A stretch of DNA of 64,000 nucleotides, from assembly GCA_910578605.1 (NCBI GenBank), contig CAJTQG010000012.1:16417-80416 (forward strand), read 5' to 3'. The position numbers were made by a program, and so were the translations under genes. How positions within the stretch are numbered: position 1 is the stretch's first letter; each line of letters begins with the position of its first letter. Below, in pieces: positions 1-9,002 of the stretch. The notes beneath the pieces were generated by a model that did no database searches, had not been told where the DNA came from, and was given only the letters and a program-made list of their open reading frames with translations. The stretch is from an uncultured Lachnospiraceae bacterium (lineage in GTDB: Bacteria > Bacillota > Clostridia > Lachnospirales > Lachnospiraceae).

Positions 1-2418
1 CTTGTAAATTAAAGTGTGAAACCTATTTTCAAAATGAATACTCTGTCCGGATACATCCAATAGCTCCCTCTGATTATTGATAGGATCAATAGGCGCTTGG
101 CTCATATCAATATACACCTTTACATTGCTCTTTGTCAATTCCTCTATCATATGTTCTGCATTCTCTCTATGGTTGTAAGAAAATCCCATCAGCAGCACCT
201 TATCATAATTTTTCAGTTCCTCCAAAGAATACTCTTCTATATTCTCACGGGTACCCTCCTGAAACTGGGGAAACAGCATCGCCGCCTCGCTGGCGCTTTT
301 CCCGATTACGATGCCTGCATACTCTGATATTATACCATATTCTTTTATCGATTTGTTTTGGAAAATAAAGAAATTTTCATTTTCTTTATATAACTCATAA
401 TCACACTTTTGGGCCGACTCCACTAATCTTTCCCTCTCCCCCTCCTTGTGGAAAAACAAATTTTGCTTGCCGATAACTACTACATCATTCCCACCCTCCA
501 GAGCTCTGTCAAACACATATGCATAGTAACCATTGTACAACCCATTCTCCATCTGCAGTACATTTTGTTCTATTTTACAGTCCTGCTGCTCCAGCTTGTA
601 GGTACTTGTTATTTTCCTGTGAACAGCGCTCCCATAATAGGGCAAAAAGCTTTCTGTGCTGTTAATTTCCAAATAAAGCAGTCTGCTTTTAGTAATGTCC
701 ACCGCTTCCTTCAGTCCGTTGTCCTCCAGTCTTCTTAAGTTTTCATTGTAGGAGGAAACCCTTTGGGTATCCATTGCCCAGCTCTTCACCTGCCATATCC
801 CTGCTCCGCTTAAAAGTATAAGCATACAAAACATAATCCTTCTCTTGCTGCTTGTCCACTGTATCATTGCCCCTAGCATAAAGCCCACTGCAGGAATCAA
901 CAGCCATGAATTCACCAAATATTTTCCCATAGGTATATTTTGTGCAAAGGGAAGGGTGGATACAGCAGCCAGGCCCCACAATATAAGACTCCACATAAAC
1001 GTCAGTCTGCTTGCCCTGTTCCCAATAAAAAGGCCAATGAGAGAAGCAATGGCAATCCATATCCCTACCGTGTACCCCTCTGTCTCAAGAGAAATACTAT
1101 CCCATCCCCCATTTCTCAAGGCAACATACAGCCATGGGCCGGTTGCCGCCACACCAAACAAGCCTGACAAAATAGTTCGGACTCCAAATATCATATTTCC
1201 CTTCTGCCTGCTGTAAAGCAAAGCATAGCCGCTTGCTGCCAACAGAACAAGCACCGCCTCAAAGCTTTGACAAAGCACAGCGCAAAAAAACAATACTCCA
1301 ATCCCAATATACCCTTCTGCCCTGCCAGTCTCGCATGTTTTCTGTACAGAGAGAAAAATAAAAGGAAACAAAGCAAACAAACATAAAAAAGAAGGATTAC
1401 CTTGACTGACAAACATAGGCAGCACTCCCGGCATTAAAATCCATACTAACCCCACCAACATTCCGCACACCGGATTATTCCATCTTTTTCCCAAAAGACT
1501 AAAGCCCCATGCCCCTGCAAAAAGCATCAATCCGATAAATATTAAATAGGCGTTGACCAAATTACCCACTACCACCTGCAAACCTGCCAAAATGTAGAAA
1601 GGCAGCGGCGGAGTGGTGACAAACATTTGGTAACCATTGTACCAATTTTCCATATAAATAGGCGCCAGCCTTCCCATCTTTAACTGTGTGCACAGATAAT
1701 CCACCTTACCTAAAATCATATACACATCCTCCCCAAAGGGAAAATCACCTCTGCTCTTTAAATACAGGCAATAGGCAGCAGACATAAAACCAAATGCCAA
1801 CAAAATAAGACAATAGACTGCTCTGTTTGCCCGTTCTGGTTGTTCTTCCTTTTGGGTATGATTCTCCTCCTGGTTGAACACCTGGGGGGCTCCTGGCTGT
1901 TCCCCGCTTATTAAAACCTGTTCCCCTGCCTGTTCTGTCTGTGTTTTCTTCTCAAATGTTTCCTTTCCCTTGCTCAGATAAGGCATAGAAAGCTTTATAA
2001 AGGTATCCAGTTTTTTGTCTGTCTCCTCGGTTGTCTCTGTCACTGCACCTGTATCTAAATATTGAGTGACTGTGTACAAACGGGATGGCGTCTCGGACAT
2101 TTCCAGCCTGGCAAGCTGATACCCATCCTGCTCTAGACGCTGTTTCAGCTGGGAATAAAATTCATAGCTAATATTCTCTATTGTAGGCAGCACTTCATCA
2201 AAAGGAGCTGTAAAATTAAAAAAGGAACCTTCGTAGGGGCGAAAAAACTCTACCAGCTTTTTTTCCAACTCCTCATACATTAAAAAGGTTTCTCCTATCC
2301 CCTGAATATACAAGGTAATCTCCAATGTGTGGAAATGCTCTCCTGCCGCCAAATCCTCTGTCTGAATGCTGTGGGACATATTAAACCGATATTTATATTT
2401 ATAACCACAAAACGCCAT
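1..2418 (-). CDS. PTPS-like domain fused to polytopic membrane protein (3' end beyond window)
   Basis: An open frame of 806 codons runs to the window edge with no stop, so the C-terminus is missing. The ATG at 2416-2418 has a GGAGGC site just upstream. Residues 1 to about 120 resemble 6-pyruvoyl-tetrahydropterin synthase/QueD: His16, then H28-F-H30 at the zinc-ligand spacing, PTIEN near residue 83 and an SETP motif near 115. The Cys that normally sits four residues before the His pair is replaced by Ala24, and I see no catalytic Asp-His pair, so enzyme activity is doubtful. A charged linker (about 150-205) leads into many hydrophobic segments resembling GT-C or PTPS-related membrane proteins, followed by a long soluble part. 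It lies 47 bp downstream of the MATE gene on the same strand. The fold assignment is by motif only; the role is unknown. Confidence 0.75.
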   Translation of the reverse strand, partial: MAFCGYKYKYRFNMSHSIQTEDLAAGEHFHTLEITLYIQGIGETFLMYEELEKKLVEFFRPYEGSFFNFTAPFDEVLPTIENISYEFYSQLKQRLEQDGYQLARLEMSETPSRLYTVTQYLDTGAVTETTEETDKKLDTFIKLSMPYLSKGKETFEKKTQTEQAGEQVLISGEQPGAPQVFNQEENHTQKEEQPERANRAVYCLILLAFGFMSAAYCLYLKSRGDFPFGEDVYMILGKVDYLCTQLKMGRLAPIYMENWYNGYQMFVTTPPLPFYILAGLQVVVGNLVNAYLIFIGLMLFAGAWGFSLLGKRWNNPVCGMLVGLVWILMPGVLPMFVSQGNPSFLCLFALFPFIFLSVQKTCETGRAEGYIGIGVLFFCAVLCQSFEAVLVLLAASGYALLYSRQKGNMIFGVRTILSGLFGVAATGPWLYVALRNGGWDSISLETEGYTVGIWIAIASLIGLFIGNRASRLTFMWSLILWGLAAVSTLPFAQNIPMGKYLVNSWLLIPAVGFMLGAMIQWTSSKRRIMFCMLILLSGAGIWQVKSWAMDTQRVSSYNENLRRLEDNGLKEAVDITKSRLLYLEINSTESFLPYYGSAVHRKITSTYKLEQQDCKIEQNVLQMENGLYNGYYAYVFDRALEGGNDVVVIGKQNLFFHKEGERERLVESAQKCDYELYKENENFFIFQNKSIKEYGIISEYAGIVIGKSASEAAMLFPQFQEGTRENIEEYSLEELKNYDKVLLMGFSYNHRENAEHMIEELTKSNVKVYIDMSQAPIDPINNQRELLDVSGQSIHFENRFHTLIYK

Positions 2419-2465
2419 AGAAAAATAGCCTCCATTTCACAGTAATTGCCATCACTAATAACCTT

Positions 2466-3806
2466 TTAAAATTCCCGCTGCCGCTTTATTATTCGCATAC
2501 ATCTGTAATACGCAGGTATCAAAAACAAATCCGCAAACACCCAAGCTAGGGCATTTGCCATACAGGCACCTGTAAATCCCCACATAGGAACAAATAAAAA
2601 TGCTACTAGTATGCGGGCAATCATCTCAAACATACCCGAAAAAATGGCAAATATACTAAAGCCCAAGCCTTGAATTAGAAATCTCACAATATTTACAATG
2701 GACAGCAGAAAATATGCCGCAGAATTCCAAAGCAGAAAGGTGCGGGCCATGGAAATAATATTGTCATTTCCCTCATTTAAAAATAATAAAGTGAGAGGTC
2801 TGGCAAATCCAATCATGATAAGCAGCGCAGCAATAGAATAAATAAATGCAATTCCCAGCGCTGCCTTAAGTCCTTTTCCGATTCGTTCTAGCTTCCCTGC
2901 ACCTATATTCTGTCCTCCGTAGGTAGCCATAGTGGAGCCAAGTGCGTCAAAAGGACAGCAAAAAAACATGCTGACCTTGGCGCCTGCCGTGATTGCCGCC
3001 ACAGCCCATGTTCCAAGTGAGTTCACTGCTGTCTGCAATATGACACTTCCAATGGCAGTTACAGAATACTGCAATCCCATAGGAATGCCCATTACACATA
3101 GTCTTTTCACTACTGCAGTGTCCCATTGTCTCTCCTCTTTATTCATCTTTAATATCACATATTTTTTCCCCATATAGAACAGACATAGTATGCCGCTTAC
3201 TGCCTGTGAAATAACAGTTGCTAACGCCGCGCCCCACACTCCTGAATGAAAAATTAATATAAAAGTAAAATCTAATATAATATTCAAGATAGAAGCAATT
3301 GCAAGAAATACAACGGGGGTCCTGCTGTCCCCCAAGGAACGGATAATTCCCGCACACATATTGTAGAGATAAATAACGGGGATACCTGCAAAAATAATCA
3401 CAATATATTGATAGGACTGGTGGATAATATCCTTTGGGGTATTCATCCAAACTAAAAACTGCCTGCAAAATATTACGGTGACAATTCCCATACAAAGAGA
3501 AAAAATACTGCACAGCCATATACTGTTTCCCACTGACTTGCGAAGCTGGTGCTCATTGCCGCCGCCAAAATATTGTGCCACAGGAATGGCAAAACCATTA
3601 CACACACCCATACAAAAGCCAATAATCAGAAAATTCAAGGAGCCTGTTGCACCAACTGCCGCCAATGCTTCTGGTCCAAGACATTTACCTACAATCATTG
3701 TATCTACCACGCTATAAAATTGCTGAAACAGCAAACCAAATAAAAACGGAACAGCAAAACCTATTATAAGCTTAATGGGGCTTCCCTTTGTCAAATCCTT
3801 TGTCAT
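2466..3806 (-). CDS. MATE family efflux transporter
   Basis: A 446-residue integral membrane protein with about 12 hydrophobic segments. The N-terminus (MTKDLTKGSP followed by a helix containing FLFGLLFQQFYSVVDTMIVG) is characteristic of the MATE/NorM-DinF family, whose members export cationic or organic compounds using sodium or proton gradients. Length is normal for the family. The start has an AGGAAGAG site 6-8 nt upstream. The PTPS-like membrane protein gene follows after 47 bp and is probably co-transcribed. The substrate cannot be inferred from sequence. Confidence 0.9.
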   Translation of the reverse strand: MTKDLTKGSPIKLIIGFAVPFLFGLLFQQFYSVVDTMIVGKCLGPEALAAVGATGSLNFLIIGFCMGVCNGFAIPVAQYFGGGNEHQLRKSVGNSIWLCSIFSLCMGIVTVIFCRQFLVWMNTPKDIIHQSYQYIVIIFAGIPVIYLYNMCAGIIRSLGDSRTPVVFLAIASILNIILDFTFILIFHSGVWGAALATVISQAVSGILCLFYMGKKYVILKMNKEERQWDTAVVKRLCVMGIPMGLQYSVTAIGSVILQTAVNSLGTWAVAAITAGAKVSMFFCCPFDALGSTMATYGGQNIGAGKLERIGKGLKAALGIAFIYSIAALLIMIGFARPLTLLFLNEGNDNIISMARTFLLWNSAAYFLLSIVNIVRFLIQGLGFSIFAIFSGMFEMIARILVAFLFVPMWGFTGACMANALAWVFADLFLIPAYYRCMRIIKRQREF

Positions 3807-3960
3807 ACTGCACTCTTCCTTTCCGCTGCCCTTGCCCAGCAGTTCTTATTTCTTCACATGTCCTGTTTTATTCCTTACTTCTGAATATATACTGTATCAC
3901 ACATTTTAAAAAAAACAAGATATATTTTTTTCTTTCCGAAAGAATCCAGCAGTACCTTTT

Positions 3961-3991
3961 AAATGTATAGGATAAACTTTCCTATACATTT
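3961..3991. repeat. Perfect 12-bp inverted repeat in intergenic gap
   Basis: AAATGTATAGGA (3961-3972), a 7-nt loop, then its exact complement (3980-3991). It lies between the anti-sigma factor stop and the MATE start, directly beside a separate terminator hairpin. There is no T tract, so it is not an obvious terminator. It may be an operator or RNA hairpin ahead of the MATE gene. The remaining bases of the 242-bp gap are AT-rich and show nothing else that I can name. Confidence 0.5.
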
Positions 3992-4025
3992 AAAAAGTGG
4001 TTAGAATGCCACTCCTAACCACTTT
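3992..4025 (-). terminator. Intrinsic terminator after anti-sigma factor gene
   Basis: An 11-bp perfect stem (3994-4004 with 4015-4025) around a 10-nt loop. Read on the minus strand, the stem ends in a run of T residues just 24 bp beyond the anti-sigma stop codon. This fits a rho-independent terminator of the sigma/anti-sigma operon. Confidence 0.75.
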
Positions 4026-4048
4026 ACTGAAAAATCCTTGTATAAAAA

Positions 4049-5686
4049 TTATTGCTGTCCTTCTGCTGGTTCTATTGTTGTTGTTTCCTGTGGATTCCAC
4101 ATGCTGCCATTATTTTCTTCCTCCTTTGTCTCCTTCTGGTGCTCATTTTTCTCCACTGTGTGGGAGGAGGTTTTCATTGGTTTTTTCGTAGTAACTCCCT
4201 TATCAAAATCCTTTTGTGTGTCCGATGTGCTGCCAGTTGAAGTACTGCCCTGGGCGCTGGTGGTGCTTTCGGATGTGGTGGTATTTTCTTTTACCTTATG
4301 CACAAATTTTTTCTTAAGAGTTTTGAAGGATTTTGCCCCCTGGGACTTAATTCCCTCAATCACAACCTGGTACTTTTCCCCCTCCACCAGATTTAGCACC
4401 TGTACTATCCATTTGTCCTCTGTCTGGCTGACAATAGTAAAATGTACTGCATTTTTACCTTGATCTAAAATGGTCATATTCACCTTTGCATCCCAAACGA
4501 CCTTTTTATTAAATTTAATCACAAGCTGCTGATTTTTTCTGGCAATCACTTTTTTAATTTTCAACGCCGCTCCGTGACTTGTTGACTGACTGGTACTCTC
4601 CTTTGTTTCTGCAGTGCTGCCCTCAAGCTGATTAACCCCATCTACCGTGGTAATGCCTGCCTTCACCGTTGTATCATTTTCCTTAGATTCCCCTGTCTTT
4701 TCTGAGTTATCCTTTGTTTTTGCCTCTGTTGTTTCCTTCGTTGTGCTTTCCATGGTTTTTTTGTCGGTTTCTTTTGTTGTCTTCGTCTGTTTTGTCTTTT
4801 CTTCCTGTTTTTGTGTATTATCTTTCTTGTCGAAAGCCTTCGATTCTGTTTCCTTCTCCTTTAAACTAGTTTCCTTTTCCTGCTTTTCCCTCTGTTTCAG
4901 CCGCACGTCTTCATCTTGGGAAGGATAATTTTCATCGTAGTAAGTCTTGGCAATATCCGAAATATTCTGTGTGGACAATTCCTCCGCTGTCTTTGGGACC
5001 TTAGCCGCTGTTTTTATACAAAATGCACTTTTTCCAACAGAAACCGATTCCTTTTGGGAAAGCTTCTCTACTTGAGAATTGACAATCACCTTCAGAATAA
5101 TAGCTTTTGGACATTTCTCATGGCTTTTCTGATACTCCTCCACTGTACTCTCCATAATCTCATTTACTCTTCTTACATCCTTCTTGGGCACATAGGAAAG
5201 TAACATGGCGCTTTCCTCCTGCTCAAAATATTTTTCCTTCTCTAACTCCTCCATGGCCTTCATCAACGCTTTATTTAAAGATTTTTCTTTTTTGATGGTG
5301 TTGATAATAGACTCTCCGTCTGAATTGTTAGACTGCATACTAAGTATTCTTCCTGATTTACTCACTTCCATCTGAATACTTGGATTTACATCCAGCATAA
5401 CTGTACAGGCGGCGCTGTAATTCATATCATACTGCCAAGCTGCCACAAGCCCTAACAGCAGACAAGCCGCTGCCGCTGCCCATATCTTTCTCTTAGATTT
5501 TCTAGCCGCTCTTCTTCTGTTTGTGTATTTTTCATACCACTCAATGGGAGTTTCTTTTTTTTCCTCCTTCACACATTCTAGTATATTGGAGAAAATATCC
5601 GGTGCCATCTGGTCTATTTCGCTTTGCAGCTTTCGCTGAATCTGCTTTGTTTTTGATATATGATTCCACTTTTTCATCAAATTCAC
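4049..5686 (-). CDS. RsgI-like anti-sigma factor with Ig-like C-terminus
   Basis: A 545-residue single-pass membrane protein. The N-terminal ~65 residues are cytosolic and would bind the sigma factor. A membrane segment lies at about 69-88 (IWAAAAACLLLGLVAAW). The next stretch contains LDVNPSIQMEV, the signature of the RsgI extracytoplasmic region. Residues ~255-375 are a Lys/Glu/Thr/Ser-rich low-complexity linker. About 375-470 looks like an SbsA/Big-type Ig-like domain, and the tail is again Ser/Thr-rich. The gene overlaps the upstream sigma gene by 4 bp (GTGA); an in-frame ATG three codons later also has a ribosome site, so the exact start is uncertain. RsgI proteins sense extracellular signals, often polysaccharides, and hold their sigma factor inactive; the ligand here is unknown. 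Confidence 0.85.
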   Translation of the reverse strand: MNLMKKWNHISKTKQIQRKLQSEIDQMAPDIFSNILECVKEEKKETPIEWYEKYTNRRRAARKSKRKIWAAAAACLLLGLVAAWQYDMNYSAACTVMLDVNPSIQMEVSKSGRILSMQSNNSDGESIINTIKKEKSLNKALMKAMEELEKEKYFEQEESAMLLSYVPKKDVRRVNEIMESTVEEYQKSHEKCPKAIILKVIVNSQVEKLSQKESVSVGKSAFCIKTAAKVPKTAEELSTQNISDIAKTYYDENYPSQDEDVRLKQREKQEKETSLKEKETESKAFDKKDNTQKQEEKTKQTKTTKETDKKTMESTTKETTEAKTKDNSEKTGESKENDTTVKAGITTVDGVNQLEGSTAETKESTSQSTSHGAALKIKKVIARKNQQLVIKFNKKVVWDAKVNMTILDQGKNAVHFTIVSQTEDKWIVQVLNLVEGEKYQVVIEGIKSQGAKSFKTLKKKFVHKVKENTTTSESTTSAQGSTSTGSTSDTQKDFDKGVTTKKPMKTSSHTVEKNEHQKETKEEENNGSMWNPQETTTIEPAEGQQ

Positions 5687-6231
5687 CTCAATTCCTCCTT
5701 CATCTTCTTTAATGCACGATTGTATCTGGACAGCACAGTGGATAAGGGTTTTTCTAAAATTTCTGCTATCTCCCTATGCTTTAGTCCACTTGCCAAATGC
5801 ATCATAATAATATTTCTCTCTTCCACAGAAAGCTTACTAAATGCCGCCTGCAGCATCATTCTGTCCTCCACCATGCCTAAGTTTGTCTCTCCAATCTGGG
5901 TTTCCAGAATTTCCATGCTTTCCATATTCATGTACCCTTTTTCTTTTCTGCACTTTCCAAGGTACTCATTTTTGGCAATTTTAAACATCCATGAGAATGG
6001 TTTCCCTCTTGCCTCATAGCTGCCGCTTGCTCTCCTAATTTTAATATAGACCTCCTGGAGCAAATCTTCCGCATCATAATAATTTCCGCACAAGGACAAT
6101 AAAAAGGCAAAAATTTGTTTATAAGAAGAGTAATATAACTCTTGAAACGCTTGGTCATCGCCCAAAGCTATTTTCTCAAATAGATTTTCTTTAATCTGCG
6201 CCATTTTGCGCTCTCTTTTCTGCTGCAGCAT
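5683..6231 (-). CDS. ECF-type RNA polymerase sigma factor
   Basis: 182 residues with a sigma-70 region 2 (about 25-95, including DAEDLLQEVYIKI) and a region 4 helix-turn-helix (about 125-180, including GLKHREIAEILEKPLSTV). This two-domain layout and length are typical of ECF sigma factors. The ATG at 6229-6231 has an AGGAG site 7 nt upstream. The stop overlaps the start of the RsgI-like anti-sigma gene, the usual arrangement for a sigma/anti-sigma pair. The upstream 173 bp should hold its promoter; I could not identify an autoregulated -35/-10 pair with confidence. Confidence 0.9.
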   Translation of the reverse strand: MLQQKRERKMAQIKENLFEKIALGDDQAFQELYYSSYKQIFAFLLSLCGNYYDAEDLLQEVYIKIRRASGSYEARGKPFSWMFKIAKNEYLGKCRKEKGYMNMESMEILETQIGETNLGMVEDRMMLQAAFSKLSVEERNIIMMHLASGLKHREIAEILEKPLSTVLSRYNRALKKMKEELR

Positions 6232-6404
6232 ATGTCCTCTCCTACTTCGCCTTCTTTCGGATTTTATCCGATTTTTCTTTGAGTACTGTTCATTATGTCC
6301 TGTACTATCTGTTTATAAACCATGCTCAAAAAATTATGTATTGTTATTACACATATGAAATAATGCTGCTTATTTTATATTTATCGCACTTTTTTTCTAT
6401 TTTT

Positions 6405-7343
6405 CTATAAAGTCCTGTTTTTCGTTTTGTTCCCCACAGCTTCATATCCAGGGAATATAAGCTTTATCTCAAACCAATCCCCCTGAATATCTCCCTGTAT
6501 CTTCCCACCCATCTTCTTTGTCAATTCTTTTGCTATGGCCAGTCCAAGACCAGTGGAGACGTGATTTCTCGCCTTGTCTGCCTTATAAAACCTGTCAAAT
6601 ATTTTCTCTGTGTCCACAGTTTGCCCCTTCTGCATATAATTTCTGCAAATAAAAAGAAAGGAGCTTTTGCTCCACATAGTCTTAAGCATAATTTTCTTCT
6701 CCCCATGAACCCAGGCATTTTTTATAATATTGTACAAAATCCTGCTCATAGCCGCTTTATTACAGTTGACAAAAATTTTCTTGTCTGTACAAGAAATCTC
6801 CGGTGTAATATTATGCTCCTTAAACAGCTCATAAAAAGAAAAGATGGTTTCATACACGATTTGCTGTATATTTTCCTCCTGCATGTCCATCTCATACTCT
6901 TTATTTTGTAATTTTGTGTAGGTAAATAGTTCCTCTAACATATCCTTAAGCTGAACTATCCTCCCCTGTATAATCTTGTTGTAGCGCTGCCTGTCCGACT
7001 CATTGTCACATTCCATCAACATTTGAAAATATCCGTCCAAAGATGTGAGAGGAGTTCGGATATCATGGGACAGATTCGTAAAATTTTCCTTTTGCAGCTG
7101 CTCCTTCTTCCAAAATGTTTGCAGCTCTTCCATATACTTATTGTGCCAGCTGTTGATTTCTTCTGCCAGCTCTAGAATTTCCTTATAATCCACCTTTGTG
7201 GAAATCATCATATTCGTATCATTCTCATTTATAAACTTTATCTGTTCACAGATATCCTTCACCTGACGGCGGTAAAGCCAAAACCAAAACAAAATAATAA
7301 CTATTACTGCTGTTAATATAATTTCCATTATTCCTAGCTTCAT
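6405..7343 (-). CDS. Sensor histidine kinase
   Basis: 312 residues. A single N-terminal membrane helix (about 5-24) leaves almost no extracellular part. The H box (SHDIRTPLTSL) carries the phospho-accepting His near residue 94. The N box (YNIIKNAWVHG), F box (FDRFYKAD) and G box (GLGLAIAKEL) are all present, so it should be active. It lies 21 bp after the response regulator and downstream of the ABC transporter genes. Kinases without a sensor loop that sit next to such transporters often sense through the transporter; that is an inference here. Confidence 0.92.
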   Translation of the reverse strand: MKLGIMEIILTAVIVIILFWFWLYRRQVKDICEQIKFINENDTNMMISTKVDYKEILELAEEINSWHNKYMEELQTFWKKEQLQKENFTNLSHDIRTPLTSLDGYFQMLMECDNESDRQRYNKIIQGRIVQLKDMLEELFTYTKLQNKEYEMDMQEENIQQIVYETIFSFYELFKEHNITPEISCTDKKIFVNCNKAAMSRILYNIIKNAWVHGEKKIMLKTMWSKSSFLFICRNYMQKGQTVDTEKIFDRFYKADKARNHVSTGLGLAIAKELTKKMGGKIQGDIQGDWFEIKLIFPGYEAVGNKTKNRTL

Positions 7344-7364
7344 AGATATACCTTTCCTTTATTG

Positions 7365-8033
7365 TTACTCAGCCAATTTAAACCCAATCCCCCATACCGT
7401 CTCAATATATTCCTCTTGTGTCACCTTCTTCAACTTCTGGCGGATATTACTAATATGGACATTCAAAGTTTTATCCTCCCCTTCATAGTATTCTTCCCAG
7501 GCATATTGGTAAATTTCATTTTTTGAAAATACTTTGTGAGGATGTGAGAGAAGCAGTTCCAATATTTTATACTCCTGCAAAGTCAAGGCTATATGCTGTC
7601 CCATTAAGGTAACCTGCTTTCCATCCAAATCCATATTTAATTCTTTATGTTTCAGCTGTCTGCCTGGCACTGTCCCCCTTCCCATACGGAGCCACACGCC
7701 TATTCTAGCCTCCAACTCCTTTAGGGCAAATGGCTTTGTCATATAGTCATTTGCCCCCAGGGTAAGTAAATCTACTTTTGTATCCAATTCATCCTTTGCG
7801 GACAGTACAATCACCGGTGCTGTTGTAATCTTTCTTGCTTTTTCAAGCACCTGCTGGCCGCTTATACCAGGAAGCATCAAATCCAATATAATCAAGGCAA
7901 ACTCCTCCGTCTCAATTCGAAGCAGTCCCTCTGTACCAGAATAAGCACTCACCACTGTATATCCTTTTTTCTCCAATGCTTCCTTTAACATCTCATTGAT
8001 GTAGCAATCGTCCTCCACCACCAATATTTTCAT
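7365..8033 (-). CDS. OmpR/PhoB family response regulator
   Basis: 222 residues from the ATG at 8031-8033, which has an AAGG site 7 nt upstream (a TTG two codons earlier is less likely). The receiver domain (1-120) has the acidic pair VVEDD, the phospho-acceptor Asp in LDLMLPG and the conserved Lys in MTKPF. The C-terminal winged helix (about 130-222) contains the recognition region TLNVHISNIRQKLKK and ends with GIGFKL, typical of OmpR/PhoB. It is followed by its kinase and preceded by the ABC transporter. It probably regulates the transporter operon. Confidence 0.93.
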   Translation of the reverse strand: MKILVVEDDCYINEMLKEALEKKGYTVVSAYSGTEGLLRIETEEFALIILDLMLPGISGQQVLEKARKITTAPVIVLSAKDELDTKVDLLTLGANDYMTKPFALKELEARIGVWLRMGRGTVPGRQLKHKELNMDLDGKQVTLMGQHIALTLQEYKILELLLSHPHKVFSKNEIYQYAWEEYYEGEDKTLNVHISNIRQKLKKVTQEEYIETVWGIGFKLAE

Positions 8034-8108
8034 ACTCAAACCTTACCTAATTCTATCACAGATTACTCTGCAATACTGCCTTTCTTTTCTATTATATATG
8101 CTGAATGT

Positions 8109-8975
8109 TTACATACCACCTCGTATATCCCGCTTCACTGTCACTATCTCACTTACAGCCAACCAAATCATACCCCACAGCACTGCCACAATCACAGCCT
8201 TCACCATAACCTCACTGGTACTGTCCACATTCATTCCATTAATTCGTCCTACCACCATATATCGGTTCAAATCAAAATTCTCTTTATCTATCATATGATT
8301 GATTGTGTTGGTAAATAAATAACCTATCCCGCAGGCATCTATCAATCCTAGTACAATTCCCATGGCATTGCTGCGCATCAAAATGGTAATACATGAAATA
8401 AACAAACCAAACGCACACATAAGCAAATACATCACCGCCAAAAACACAGTCACATCTCGATTCCATCCAAGCTTTACATCTTTGTAAGCAAGCTTAACAC
8501 CAATACCACATGCCAGCATATATACCCCCATCAGAATAAAATTATACAGACAAATCGCCGCCGCCTTTGCCTCCACCAATATTCCTCTTCGCTTTGCCTG
8601 ACTGGCTATATTTTTAATATAGCCGCTGCTCTCCTCACTATTCACAAAAAGCACCACAAAGATAGTAAAAAAAATCAACAGCAAACCGCTTTTTAAATCT
8701 GCAGTTACATATTCCATTACCGCAGGCTGAGTCTCCACACTTGCCACAGGTGCGTCTACCATAATTCCAAAATTCATTTCCTCAGAGTTGCTCTTCTCAA
8801 GGTCAGCCGACTTCTGTTCTAACTCTGCTAACTCCTCCCCGTGCTCCTTATAGTAATCAGATTCATACTTTCCCATATAGATTGAAAAACATGCCATGGC
8901 CACAGCCGCCAGCAAAATAATTAAGCTGCTCTTGCTGTGTATCATTTTATAGATGTACATTTTAATTGCATTCAT
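8109..8975 (-). CDS. ABC-2 type transporter permease
   Basis: 288 residues from the ATG at 8973-8975, which is preceded by AGGAGG; an upstream TTG start would overlap that site and is less likely. One membrane helix (about 17-37) is followed by a hydrophilic, Glu-rich extracytoplasmic region (about 40-85) and then about five more helices (95-285). This is the layout of ABC-2 permeases of the bacitracin/lantibiotic resistance type. The partner ATPase gene ends 27 bp upstream. No second permease is present, so it probably works as a homodimer. Confidence 0.85.
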   Translation of the reverse strand: MNAIKMYIYKMIHSKSSLIILLAAVAMACFSIYMGKYESDYYKEHGEELAELEQKSADLEKSNSEEMNFGIMVDAPVASVETQPAVMEYVTADLKSGLLLIFFTIFVVLFVNSEESSGYIKNIASQAKRRGILVEAKAAAICLYNFILMGVYMLACGIGVKLAYKDVKLGWNRDVTVFLAVMYLLMCAFGLFISCITILMRSNAMGIVLGLIDACGIGYLFTNTINHMIDKENFDLNRYMVVGRINGMNVDSTSEVMVKAVIVAVLWGMIWLAVSEIVTVKRDIRGGM

Positions 8976-9002
8976 GATAATTTCCTCCCTTTCCAAAAGA
9001 TA

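Noticed and set aside
845..1216. 123-codon plus-strand frame and the minus-strand frame at 743-1060
   Set aside because: Both overlap the uninterrupted 806-codon minus-strand frame in other phases and have no start signals.
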